A DNA stretch of 64,000 bases from Lachnospiraceae bacterium (GTDB taxonomy: Bacteria > Bacillota > Clostridia > Lachnospirales > Lachnospiraceae), in contig CABIXN010000005.1 of NCBI GenBank assembly GCA_902362715.1, positions 1-64,000 on the forward strand, given 5' to 3'. Position numbers and translations under genes: made by a program. Below, piece by piece: positions 43,440 to 52,800 of the stretch (positions are counted from its first letter, which is position 1; every line of letters starts with the position of its first letter). The notes below the pieces were generated by a model. It searched no databases. It was not told the origin of the DNA and worked only from the letters and a program-made list of their open reading frames with translations.

Positions 43440-44723
43440 CTATAGGCTGTAATCCATTCCTTTAAGAATATCAAAGCAGTCAAATGTAGCAAAATAATCT
43501 TTTGGTGTCTCTGCCCGGCGGATCAGCTTCGTGGATCCGTCTTCCTTCAGAAGTACCTCTGCGGAACGAAGCCGTCCGTTGTAATTGTATCCCATGGAAA
43601 AACCGTGAGCTCCGGTATCGTGAATTACCAGCAGATCACCTTTTTCAATTTCCGGAAGCATACGGTCAATGGCAAACTTATCGCAGTTTTCACACAGAGA
43701 GCCCACTACATCATATTTATGATCTTCAGGCGCATGTTCTTTTCCTGATACAGTAATATGATGATATGCGCCGTAAATAGCCGGACGCATAAGATTTGCC
43801 GCACAGGCATCTACACCAATATATTCTTTATACGTATGCTTTTCATGAATTGCCTCCGTTACAAGGCATCCATAAGGTCCCATCATAAAACGTCCCATTT
43901 CCGTATAAATAGAAACATCTCCAAGGCCCTTTGGAACAAGAATTTCCTCATAAACTTTCTGAACCCCCGCCCCAATAACACGAATATCATTAGGTGTCTC
44001 CTCCGGTTTGTATGCGATTCCAACGCCGCCGGACAGGTTAATAAAATTGATTTTAATTCCAAGTTTTTCTTTGATTTCCACAACCAGCTCAAACAGGGTG
44101 CGGGCCAGTGTCGGATAGTAATCATTTGTAACAGTATTGCTTACGAGAAATGCATGAAGTCCAAAACGCTCCACACCCTTTTCTTTTAAAATGCCATAAG
44201 CTTCAAACAGCTGATCCTTTGTCAGCCCATACTTAGAATCCCCCGGATTGTCCATGATTCCATTGCTCAGCTGATATACGCCTCCCGGATTGTATCTAAG
44301 ACTCATGGTTTTTGGCAGCTGTCCAATAATCTTTTCCAAAAATTCAATATGAGTAATATCGTCCAGATTAATGGTTGCCCCCAGCTTATTGGCATATGCA
44401 AACTCCTCTGCAGGTGTATCATTAGAAGAAAACATAATATGCTCCCCTGTGATTCCCAGTGCATTAGACAGCATTAATTCTGTTAAAGAAGAGCAGTCCA
44501 TTCCACAATCATATTCCTGCAGAATCTCCATTAAAAATGGATTTGGCGTGGCTTTGACTGCAAAATATTCACGAAATCCCGGATTCCAGGCAAAGGCTTC
44601 CTTTACGGCTTTCGCATTTTCTCGAATCCCCTTTTCATCATATAAATGAAACGGAGTAGGATACTTTTTTACAATTTCCTGTAACTGTTCATGAGTTACA
44701 AAAGGTTTCTTATTCAAATTCAT
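43440..44723 (-). CDS. lysA: Diaminopimelate decarboxylase
   Basis: 427 aa PLP enzyme of the alanine-racemase fold. The PLP Lys is in YFAVKATPNP (about residue 50), SGGVGIAY lies mid-protein, and the C-terminal SLCENCDKFA...HDTGAHGFSMGYNYNG block carries active-site Cys and Tyr. It makes lysine from meso-diaminopimelate. Start: ATG at 44723 just after AAGGAGG; a longer frame to 44825 lacks a ribosome site. Monocistronic and divergent from the LVIVD gene. Confidence 0.88.
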   Translation of the reverse strand: MNLNKKPFVTHEQLQEIVKKYPTPFHLYDEKGIRENAKAVKEAFAWNPGFREYFAVKATPNPFLMEILQEYDCGMDCSSLTELMLSNALGITGEHIMFSSNDTPAEEFAYANKLGATINLDDITHIEFLEKIIGQLPKTMSLRYNPGGVYQLSNGIMDNPGDSKYGLTKDQLFEAYGILKEKGVERFGLHAFLVSNTVTNDYYPTLARTLFELVVEIKEKLGIKINFINLSGGVGIAYKPEETPNDIRVIGAGVQKVYEEILVPKGLGDVSIYTEMGRFMMGPYGCLVTEAIHEKHTYKEYIGVDACAANLMRPAIYGAYHHITVSGKEHAPEDHKYDVVGSLCENCDKFAIDRMLPEIEKGDLLVIHDTGAHGFSMGYNYNGRLRSAEVLLKEDGSTKLIRRAETPKDYFATFDCFDILKGMDYSL

Positions 44724-44945
44724 GTACCTCCTTAATACTCTCTTATCTATAGAAATCTGATTCAAATCTATACCTGCTGCTGCAGTACGCAAAATAACTA
44801 TAATTTTTTTATTGGCAAAAGTCAAGAAAAGCCTTGCTGGTGATTGTAATATACAGCAGGTTTATTTTATATCAAACCTATTTGTTATAACAATTTTGTT
44901 ATGTGTTTTCTGAGAAATAAGCATGGAATTTTAAGCGTTTTTTAT

Positions 44946-44974
44946 TTGACGCTGTTTGCGGAATAAACTACAAT
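44946..44974 (+). promoter_or_regulatory. Strong sigma-70 promoter of the LVIVD gene
   Basis: TTGACG (44946-44951), a 17-nt spacer, TACAAT (44969-44974), 37 nt before a strong AAAGGAGG site. Confidence 0.85.
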
Positions 44975-45011
44975 AAAATCACGATAATAATAAAAAAGGA
45001 GGTATCTTTCA

Positions 45012-46409
45012 ATGGCTGATATGTTTTATGCAAAAGGCCCTGGAAACAATGGTTATATTAAGAACCTGGAAGTCTGCTCTTTCTCTGAGATGGATGGAAA
45101 CTGCGGCATGTTCCAGATGCAGCTTTACAAAACAGCAGAAGGAAAATATTATCTGTACGGTGCATGCTTTGGCGGCACACAGTTTGGTGTTATGATCAGT
45201 GAAGTAACTGATCCTTACAACCCACGTTTTGTAAAGCATTTCCAGCTGGTTGACCCAGAAGAATATCCAACAACAACAACTCCAAAGCTTCAGATTGCTG
45301 ATGATCTGATGATCTGTGCCATGAGCGCGGGCTCCGGTCCTGGCGCACTGGTAGAGCAGAGTGAGCTTCAGAATATGAAATGTGAAGTAGGTATCCGTAT
45401 CTATTCTCTGAAGGAAGATCCCGAAAATCCAAAATTCCTTGGTTACTGGGACTGCGGCGTGCCTCATTCTATCGGTGTACACCGCTTTATGTACAATGGC
45501 GGACGCTATGTACATCTTTCCTGTGAATGCCGCAGTTTTGAAGGCATGATTTATCGTATCGTTGATATTGCAGATCCTGCTCATCCGGTAGAGGTTGGAA
45601 AATGGTGGTCTCCGGAACAGTATGTCGACGGATATCCGGGACGTACTTATGATCCTCATGCGGCACATGTTCCTGCATTTATGGACAAGGGCTGGATGCA
45701 CGGACCTCCATTTGTACGCGGTGACAAAGTATACTGCGGCTACTGTGGAGACGGTCTGTACGTTCTTGATATCGCTGATATCACCAGACCGAAATGCGTG
45801 GGCAACTTAAGATTACAGCCTGTATTCTCCAGCCACCTGGCAGGTGCAAGAACACATACTGCACTTCCGCTTCCGGGACGTGACCTGGTAGTTGTTACAA
45901 ACGAGGGTGAAAGATTCCAGTTCTTCCCGCCGGGAAGCATCAAGGAAGCTCAGGCATTAAATAATATTCATATGATTGATGTCCGCGATCCTGCGAAACC
46001 AACACTGATTGCAGAGTTCCCGTATCCGGAAGTACCAAAGGACTTCCCATATCCTAACTTCAATGTTATGAATCTGGAATGCCAGGGACCATTCGGACCT
46101 CACAATCTCCATGAGCCAATGGACGGCAAGCCATGGTTAGAGCAGCGCGGCGACCGTGTATACTGCTGTTACTTTGCAGCCGGTCTGCGTATTTATGATG
46201 TATCCGATCCTTACTATATTAAAGAGATCGCATACTTTATTCCTCCAAATCCAAACAAGACACCGGAAGAATCCTTCTTCCCAGGCTTCCCGGGCCCAAG
46301 AAATGCCTGCACAGAAGACTGTATTGTTGATGACAGAGGATATATCATTATTGACGCTTTGGACGACGGTTTCTATATCTTAAAAAGAACCGGAGATGCC
46401 GATAACTAA
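45012..46409 (+). CDS. LVIVD-repeat (beta-propeller-like) protein of unknown function
   Basis: 465 aa, no signal peptide or membrane segment. Several LVIVD-type strands recur (GIRIYSLKEDPENPKFLG, YRIVDIADPAHPVEVG, LYVLDIADITRPKCVG, LRIYDVSDPYYIKEIA), suggesting a seven-bladed propeller. It is rich in conserved Cys, His and Pro (CGYCGDG, FGPHNLHEP). A near-consensus promoter, AGGAGG at good spacing and a codon choice unlike its neighbours indicate high expression. It stands alone between lysA and a hypothetical gene. I cannot name a reaction. Confidence 0.8.
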   Translation: MADMFYAKGPGNNGYIKNLEVCSFSEMDGNCGMFQMQLYKTAEGKYYLYGACFGGTQFGVMISEVTDPYNPRFVKHFQLVDPEEYPTTTTPKLQIADDLMICAMSAGSGPGALVEQSELQNMKCEVGIRIYSLKEDPENPKFLGYWDCGVPHSIGVHRFMYNGGRYVHLSCECRSFEGMIYRIVDIADPAHPVEVGKWWSPEQYVDGYPGRTYDPHAAHVPAFMDKGWMHGPPFVRGDKVYCGYCGDGLYVLDIADITRPKCVGNLRLQPVFSSHLAGARTHTALPLPGRDLVVVTNEGERFQFFPPGSIKEAQALNNIHMIDVRDPAKPTLIAEFPYPEVPKDFPYPNFNVMNLECQGPFGPHNLHEPMDGKPWLEQRGDRVYCCYFAAGLRIYDVSDPYYIKEIAYFIPPNPNKTPEESFFPGFPGPRNACTEDCIVDDRGYIIIDALDDGFYILKRTGDADN

Positions 46410-46458
46410 ACCTTTTTAAATATCTCTCTGATGATATAGAAAAAGGGCTGTTAGGCAA

Positions 46459-46479
46459 AGCTTTGTAATAAACAAAGCT
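46459..46479. repeat. Inverted repeat downstream of the LVIVD gene
   Basis: AGCTTTGT - AATAA - ACAAAGCT, a perfect 8-bp stem with flanking GGC/GCC. There is no T-run; it may protect the mRNA 3' end. Confidence 0.5.
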
Positions 46480-46521
46480 GCCAAAATAGTCCGGCTTAAT
46501 TTAAAATATAATCATCAATCT

Positions 46522-46561
46522 GCAAAGGGAAGGTATATCCGAAAATATGCCTTCCCTTTGC
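46522..46561. terminator. Bidirectional terminator between LVIVD and hypothetical gene
   Basis: GCAAAGGGAAGG pairs perfectly with CCTTCCCTTTGC around a short AT-rich loop, between two convergent genes. Confidence 0.8.
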
Positions 46562-46564
46562 TAT

Positions 46565-47026
46565 TTAACTCTCCATCATTCCACAGATTGAAAACTCGTT
46601 CAGGCTGTAAACCTGGCTGTTCTCCCGGAATTTAATCATATTCTCTCCCACATACATAATTTCTGCCTTAAAATAGCCCGGCGACGCCTCAAACAGCCGT
46701 GTCTGATGTACGTGAATGTCACACTTTTTCCCAAGAAACATTTCATATGGATTTATTGTATCATCCCAGTCTTCTATTATAAGGGGCTGCTGTCTCTTTC
46801 GTTTCCATTCGGTCATCCGAACCTCCCGCAGCTGTTTAATATAAGCTTTGGGGACAATTCCACGTTTATTTTTATATTGAAATAAGATATGACTTTTACC
46901 GGAAGAAATAATTCCTACCTGCGCATATCCTACATCTTTTCCAACTAAATCAATATCACACCATTTTCCATGCATTGGCGTACAGTCCATATAAACTCCT
47001 GGTTCATGAATTATTTTTAATCCCAT
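46565..47026 (-). CDS. Hypothetical protein
   Basis: 153 aa from ATG 47026, 6 nt after CAGGTGAT; a TTG at 47053 is less likely. No signal peptide. A KRKRQQ basic patch lies mid-protein and the sequence looks beta-rich at both ends (GKWCDIDLVGKDVGYAQVGI, FKAEIMYVGENMIKF). Not recognised. It is a single-gene unit convergent with the LVIVD gene. Confidence 0.7.
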   Translation of the reverse strand: MGLKIIHEPGVYMDCTPMHGKWCDIDLVGKDVGYAQVGIISSGKSHILFQYKNKRGIVPKAYIKQLREVRMTEWKRKRQQPLIIEDWDDTINPYEMFLGKKCDIHVHQTRLFEASPGYFKAEIMYVGENMIKFRENSQVYSLNEFSICGMMES

Positions 47027-47174
47027 TTTATCACCTGCTTTTTTATTATTCAAATCAGCAGCAAACAGATTCTGCAGGTTTGAAACAAACCCTTTACAAA
47101 GATTTATGCACTTTCTGGTTCCTGCTTTTATTCAGTATATCAGAGAAACTATAAAAAGTGAAATCGTTCCTGTT

Positions 47175-47239
47175 CAAGTCTCGCTCTATAGGAATCGGCA
47201 CTTTTCAGCTTTATCACAACATGGTATTTCCTATAGAGT
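47175..47239. repeat. Dispersed intergenic repeat, copy C
   Basis: TTCAAGTCTCGCTC at 47175-47188 opens a hairpin in which CTCTATAGGAA pairs with TTCCTATAGAG (near 47228-47238) around a loop of about 33 nt. Confidence 0.65.
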
Positions 47240-47268
47240 AAAAAAAGACAGCATAACTGTCTTTTTTT
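47240..47268. terminator. Bidirectional terminator
   Basis: AAAAAAAGACAG - CATAA - CTGTCTTTTTTT, directly following repeat copy C. Confidence 0.75.
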
Positions 47269-47458
47269 ATAAGGGAGGTTTTGTTCTTATGAATCTATAT
47301 AAATTTTGATAATTGTTAGTCGCATCCGACGACGCCTACGCGCGTTTCTTTTAGACTGCCATCGGCTGCATTTATGTTATGCCTTTATTATAGGAGGCAT
47401 TTGTGAATATTATATGTCAAGATTCTAAAAACAAACAAAACCCTTTCTTAAGATTTTA

Positions 47459-48565
47459 TCAAGCATTAAATTCCCAGCTTCCATCCGTTCCTCTAGACCC
47501 CTGTTTTACCGAACTTCCATCAGTAGAAACAAAGATATTGGTCAGATAAGAAGAGTGATCTGCATTTCCGGATTCATCTACTACAAGCCAGCTGAGCCGG
47601 AAATTATAATATTCCACTCCGTCAATTTTAGTCATCCCTTCAAATCCGAAACTGTAAATATTTCCGGTCTCCGGATCTGTGGCGCCGTCCTTTCCAATGC
47701 CATTTTCAGCAAGAGCCAACGCTTCCTCCTGTGAAATTTTCTTACCTGTATTTGACGGCTTCTGCTGGCTATTGGTGTTATCGTTATTATCCGCTCCGGT
47801 TCCGGAATTATTGTCTGTTCCAGTCTGCTCCTGTCCTCCTGCCGTATCAGTTTTATCTGATTCATCATTAGAACCGGTATCCCCGGACCCCTTTTCATAT
47901 GATTTTGTCTGATCAAATGTTGTTATCATATAGTGATACAGCGGCTTACCGGTTCCCTCATAGCTGGTATCCTGCATACCAACCGAATAATCAGCAACGG
48001 GCTCCTGCTTGGTGCCAGATACTACAGATGCCTGAATCTCATATGTACCATCTTCATGATCCCCACAGCTATTTACAACTACTTCCCAATCCTTGGCATC
48101 CTTTTTCTCAAAAGTATATTGTTCTGTTTCACTGTCATAAGCCACCGCCGTAAAATCTTCAGGTATATCCGGAAGCGCTTTTCGATTACCGTCATATGCA
48201 GCGAACAGTGCATTAGCCGCCTCTCTGACATCATCCTCTGTCAGAACCAGCATTCCGTCCTTTTCCTCTGCTCCGGCGCTCATAGCCCCGTCTTCACTAA
48301 TCAGATATGTGCAGGCTGTCCAGAAATAAGTTCCGTCCCAGACTGCATACTCTTTGCCGGTCTCTTCCCCTGCCATGGCAAGAGCCAGCATCACATGGTT
48401 CATGGAATCCGATTCCTCGGGCATACCATTCTCTGATTTACCAGATGTCTCCTGCTCACTGCTTCCTGCAGCAGATACGTCAGGATTATCTTCTTTTTTC
48501 TGGCAGGAAACCAAAGAAGCCGCCAGCGCTCCGCAAACTATAATCGCCGCTATTTTCTTTTTCAT
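47459..48565 (-). CDS. Lipoprotein, hypothetical
   Basis: 368 aa. Signal peptide with lipobox (MKKKIAAIIVCGALAASLVSC; Cys21), so anchored to the membrane outside the cell. A low-complexity Ser/Asp/Glu linker follows the anchor, and another Gly/Asn/Asp/Ser-rich linker lies near 225-275. A C-terminal region (about 275-365) containing ISQEEALALAENGIG and YYNFRLSWLV has the look of PepSY-like small beta domains. GAGGTTAGAAT precedes ATG at 48565. No neighbour gives a function. Confidence 0.75.
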   Translation of the reverse strand: MKKKIAAIIVCGALAASLVSCQKKEDNPDVSAAGSSEQETSGKSENGMPEESDSMNHVMLALAMAGEETGKEYAVWDGTYFWTACTYLISEDGAMSAGAEEKDGMLVLTEDDVREAANALFAAYDGNRKALPDIPEDFTAVAYDSETEQYTFEKKDAKDWEVVVNSCGDHEDGTYEIQASVVSGTKQEPVADYSVGMQDTSYEGTGKPLYHYMITTFDQTKSYEKGSGDTGSNDESDKTDTAGGQEQTGTDNNSGTGADNNDNTNSQQKPSNTGKKISQEEALALAENGIGKDGATDPETGNIYSFGFEGMTKIDGVEYYNFRLSWLVVDESGNADHSSYLTNIFVSTDGSSVKQGSRGTDGSWEFNA

Positions 48566-48952
48566 ATTCTAACCTCATTTCTCTTTCGATAGCAAAAACA
48601 CAATGCACCCTGCACTGATGCTTTTATTCTAATAGCTGATAAAAGGAAATACCAGTTCTTTTGAGAAATTTAATCTAATATTAATATAAGAGACATCTGT
48701 ATATGTACTTCTATACGGCAGATCCTGAAAATTTTTTCGTTTCTTCAAATAATTTCCTCCATTCAAAAATACAGAACGGATTATGTATTAGCAACTACAA
48801 TTATAGACTTTTAAGGGTAGAAGTAAATATACAAAAGCTATTTTCTGTTTCTAAATTGTTTTTCTATGCTGAGATATCACAGCCTGGTTTTTCTGTTATA
48901 ATATTTTCATTTAAGAAACCGGCGTTAGCATCCAGTATGGAGGTACTCATCT
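48566..48952. other. Intergenic region between lipoprotein and LysR gene
   Basis: 387 bp, AT-rich, both genes reading outward. A TATAAT at 48897-48902 is a likely -10 for the LysR gene (weak -35). I see no ORF, repeat or structured RNA. Confidence 0.5.
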
Positions 48953-49834
48953 ATGGATATTCGTGTATTACAATATTTTCTTGCCGTGGTGCAGGAAGGA
49001 ACTGTTTCTAAAGCTGCCAGAGTCATGGGCACTACTCAGCCAAATCTTTCCCGTCAGTTAAATACTCTAGAAGAAGAGCTGGACTGCAAATTATTTGACC
49101 GGGGAAGCAGAAAAATCACGCTGACAGAAGAAGGCATTTTCCTTTACCGGCGCGCAAAAGAAATTGTACAGCTTGCCAGACGCACAGAAAGCGATCTTGA
49201 CCAGATCCGCGGTAAAGCCAGTGGGATCGTCCATATCGGAGGAATTGAGACACCGGCCATAAAAGCCCTTGGAAAACCCATGGCATCCCTTTATAAAAAA
49301 TATCCTCAGATACAATACGATTTTTTCAGCGGGCGTATCAAAGAGATCACCAACCGGTTAAACCACGGCCTGTTAGATTTCGGCATTGTAACCGCCCCAT
49401 ATCACCTGTCAAACTATGATTACTTGCAGCTCCCCAAAAAAGATACCTTTGGCTTCCTGGTGCACCGGGACTGCCCCCTTGCCGGGCTGGCCTGCGTTTG
49501 CCCCAGTGACCTAAAAAACTATCCCCTCTGGGTTTTTGGACAGCCGCCGGAAAGCCAGATTCTATCAGACTGGCTTGGCAAAGACATAAAAAACCTGAAT
49601 GTCATTTCCTCTTTCGGACATATCTTAACCCCTGCCCAGCTTGTGGAAGAAGGCATCGGTATCGCTTTCGCAGCGAAAGGTCTTGTAAATACCGGCCCAA
49701 ACAGTTCCCTGTGCTTCCGCCCCCTGGAGCCTCAAATAGATATTCCTGTTTACCTGATCTGGAAAAAACACCAGATACTTACCCGGGCCGCTGAATTTTT
49801 TCTAAAGGAAGTCCGCAGGATACTGCCCCAATAG
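48953..49834 (+). CDS. LysR family transcriptional regulator
   Basis: 293 aa. HTH at 1-60 (LQYFLAVVQEGTVSKAARVMGTTQ..., LSRQLNTLEEEL), effector domain about 85-290. ATG at 48953 follows GGAGG. The 3' end is 31 bp from the convergent purL. No divergent target gene other than the lipoprotein at 48565 is nearby, so its regulon is open. Confidence 0.9.
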   Translation: MDIRVLQYFLAVVQEGTVSKAARVMGTTQPNLSRQLNTLEEELDCKLFDRGSRKITLTEEGIFLYRRAKEIVQLARRTESDLDQIRGKASGIVHIGGIETPAIKALGKPMASLYKKYPQIQYDFFSGRIKEITNRLNHGLLDFGIVTAPYHLSNYDYLQLPKKDTFGFLVHRDCPLAGLACVCPSDLKNYPLWVFGQPPESQILSDWLGKDIKNLNVISSFGHILTPAQLVEEGIGIAFAAKGLVNTGPNSSLCFRPLEPQIDIPVYLIWKKHQILTRAAEFFLKEVRRILPQ

Positions 49835-49865
49835 AATTTAGATTGATGTTTGTTTCCGTATCTGC

Positions 49866-52800
49866 TTAATCCCGGAAATATGCCACACCGGACTCAAAAA
49901 GTTTCAGATCCTGATCTCCGTAAATATTAACGGCCACAGAATCGCCACGGCGCTCCGCATGAGCCATTTTCCCAAGAATACGTCCATCCGGACTTGTAAT
50001 TCCTTCGATTGCCATGTAGGAACCATTCACGTTCCACTCTTCGTCCATAGTAGGAACACCGTTTTCATTTACATACTGGGTTGCCACCTGTCCGTTCTCA
50101 AACAGACGGTCCAGCCACTCTTTGGGCGCTACAAACCGTCCTTCTCCGTGGGAAGCGGGACTTGTATATACTTTGCCCAGTTCCGCCTTTGCAAGCCACG
50201 GGGACTTGTTTGTTACCACTTTTGTATAAACCATTTTTGAAATATGACGGCCGATGGTATTGTAGGTAAGCGTCGGCGCATCTGCAGTCTGGGAGCAGAT
50301 CTCTCCGTGAGGCACCAGTCCCAGCTTGATAAGAGCCTGGAACCCGTTACAGATACCAAGGCACAATCCGTCTCTTTCGTTAAGCAGCTTCATAACCGCT
50401 TCCCTGATTTTTTCATTTCTGAAAGCAGTGGCAAAGAATTTAGCAGAACCTTCCGGCTCATCTCCGGCGGAAAAGCCGCCCGGAAACATGATAATCTGGG
50501 ACTGCTGAATGGCTTTTTCAAAACAGTCAACAGAATCACGGATATCTTCTGGGCTCATATTTTTAAATACCTTTGTGATAACGTCAGCGCCGGCTCCCTC
50601 AAATGCTCTGGCACTGTCATACTCACAGTTGGTTCCCGGAAATACCGGGATAAATACAGTTGGTTTTGCGATTTTATTTTTACATACATAAATATTTTTT
50701 GTATCATAAAGACCGCTCTTTATTTCCTGAACATCAGTTGTGGCACGGGTAGGGAATACTTTTTCCAGCGTCTGTGTCCATGCGCCTAACGCTTCATCCA
50801 TGGAAATTTCCACATCCCCGTATTTAAACTTCTGCTCTGCTAACACAGAACCCACAATAGAAACATTTGCCCGCAGGCCTGCCGCTTCCAGTGCTTCTTT
50901 CACTGTATCAGTATCTTTAGCGGCTACCTCAGCTGCCAGATTACCAAAACCAGGTGCAAATGCCTCCTCCGGTTTTAAACAGCCCCGGATAGAAACGCCC
51001 AGCTTATTGCCGAATGCCATTTTACTTACTGCCGCAATCAGTCCTTTTGCATCCAGGGCATAAACAGATTTCAGCTTTTTATCCTGTATCAGTCCATAAA
51101 CAGCATCATACAATTTCATGACTTTCTCATAAACCGGCAGATCGTATTCATCTTTATCAATAGTAAACAGCATCAGTTTATTTCCGGCCGTTTTTAACTC
51201 AGGCGTAATGATGTCCTGCTCTTTTGCCACATCAACGGCAAAGGATACCAGTGTAGGCGGAACATCAATTTCATTAAAGGTACCGGACATAGAATCTTTT
51301 CCGCCGATGGAAGGCAGTCCAAATCCAATCTGCGCACTGTAAGCTCCAAGCAGTGCAGCAAAAGGCTGGCTCCAGCGTGAAGGGTCTTCGCTCATTCTGC
51401 GGAAATACTCCTGGAAGGTAAAACGGATTTTTTTATAATCTCCGCCGGCTGCAACAATTCTTGAAACAGACTCAAGAACCGCATAAACAGCCCCGTGATA
51501 CGGGCTCCAGGAAGACACATACGGATCAAATCCGTAGCTCATCATCGTTACCGTATCACATTTTCCTGTCTGAACAGGAAGTTTTGCAACCATACTCTGT
51601 GTCTCTGTAAGCTGGTATTTTCCGCCATAAGGCATAAACACACTTCCGGCTCCAATGGATGCGTCAAACATTTCCACCAGACCTTTTTGTGAGCATACAT
51701 TCAAATCCTTTAATGTGGCAAGCCATGCCTCTCTGACATCTTTCACTTCAGGACTTACCAGTACACTGTCAGCTTTTGCCGGAATATCCACCAGCACACC
51801 AGTTTCCTGATGAGCGCCGTTGGTATCCAGAAACGCTCTTGAAATATTTACAATCTCTTTATCTCTCCAGATCAGTACAAGACGGGGGTCTTCTGTAACA
51901 ACGGCCACCTCTACTGCTTCCAGGTTTTCTTCCTCTGCATATCCTAAAAATTCTTTTACATTTTCAGGGGCAATGACAACTGCCATACGCTCCTGGGATT
52001 CTGAAATGGCAATTTCTGTTCCGTCCAGTCCCGCATATTTCTTCGGCACCTTATCCAGCTGCACCCGAAGTCCGTCAGCCAGTTCTCCGATGGCTACAGA
52101 TACTCCGCCGGCTCCAAAGTCATTACATTTTTTAATCAGATAGCTTACTTCTTCTCTGCGGAACAATCTCTGAATTTTACGTTCTGTAGGCGGATTACCT
52201 TTCTGAACTTCCGCACCGCAGGTATCAATAGACTGGGTTGTATGCGCTTTTGAGGATCCGGTAGCTCCGCCGCATCCGTCTCTTCCGGTACGGCCGCCCA
52301 GCAGTATAATAATATCACCGGGATCGGAAGTCATTCTCTGAACCGCACGTCTTGGAGCCGCTCCCATAACTGCACCGATTTCCATTCGTTTTGCAACATA
52401 ATTTGGATGATACACCTCTTTTACATAACCGGTTGCCAGACCGATCTGGTTACCGTAAGAACTGTATCCTCCTGCAGCAGAGCGGACAATCTTTTTCTGA
52501 GGAAGCTTTCCTTCCAGAGTATCTTTTACAGATACCGTAGGATCAGCCGCACCTGTAACACGCATTGCCTGATACACATAAGTACGTCCTGACAGCGGAT
52601 CACGGATACATCCGCCAAGACATGTGGCAGCACCGCCGAAAGGTTCGATCTCGGTAGGATGATTGTGAGTTTCATTTTTAAAGTTCACAAGCCATTCTTC
52701 TGTTTTTCCGTCTACCTCTACAGGTACTACAATACTGCAGGCGTTGATCTCATCAGATTCTTCCTGATCATTCAGCTTACCTTCTTTTTTCAGTTTTTTC

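Larger units (their letters stand above)
47027..47458. other. Intergenic region with repeat and terminator hairpins
   Basis: 432 bp with a third copy of the dispersed repeat (47175-47239), a terminator-like hairpin (47240-47268) and GC-rich short tracts at 47330-47370. A strong AGGAGG at 47391 precedes only a short ORF antisense to the next gene's end. No gene seen. Confidence 0.55.

Noticed and set aside
45009..45701. 230-codon frame antisense to the LVIVD gene
   Set aside because: The plus-strand frame has promoter, ribosome site and repeat structure; the antisense frame has none.
47106..47309. 67-codon frame on the plus strand
   Set aside because: It runs through dispersed repeat copy C and a terminator hairpin; composition is not coding-like.
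47403..47549. GTG-started 48-codon ORF after AGGAGG
   Set aside because: Two-thirds lie antisense to the lipoprotein 3' end, whose reading is clearly coding; no similarity recognised.
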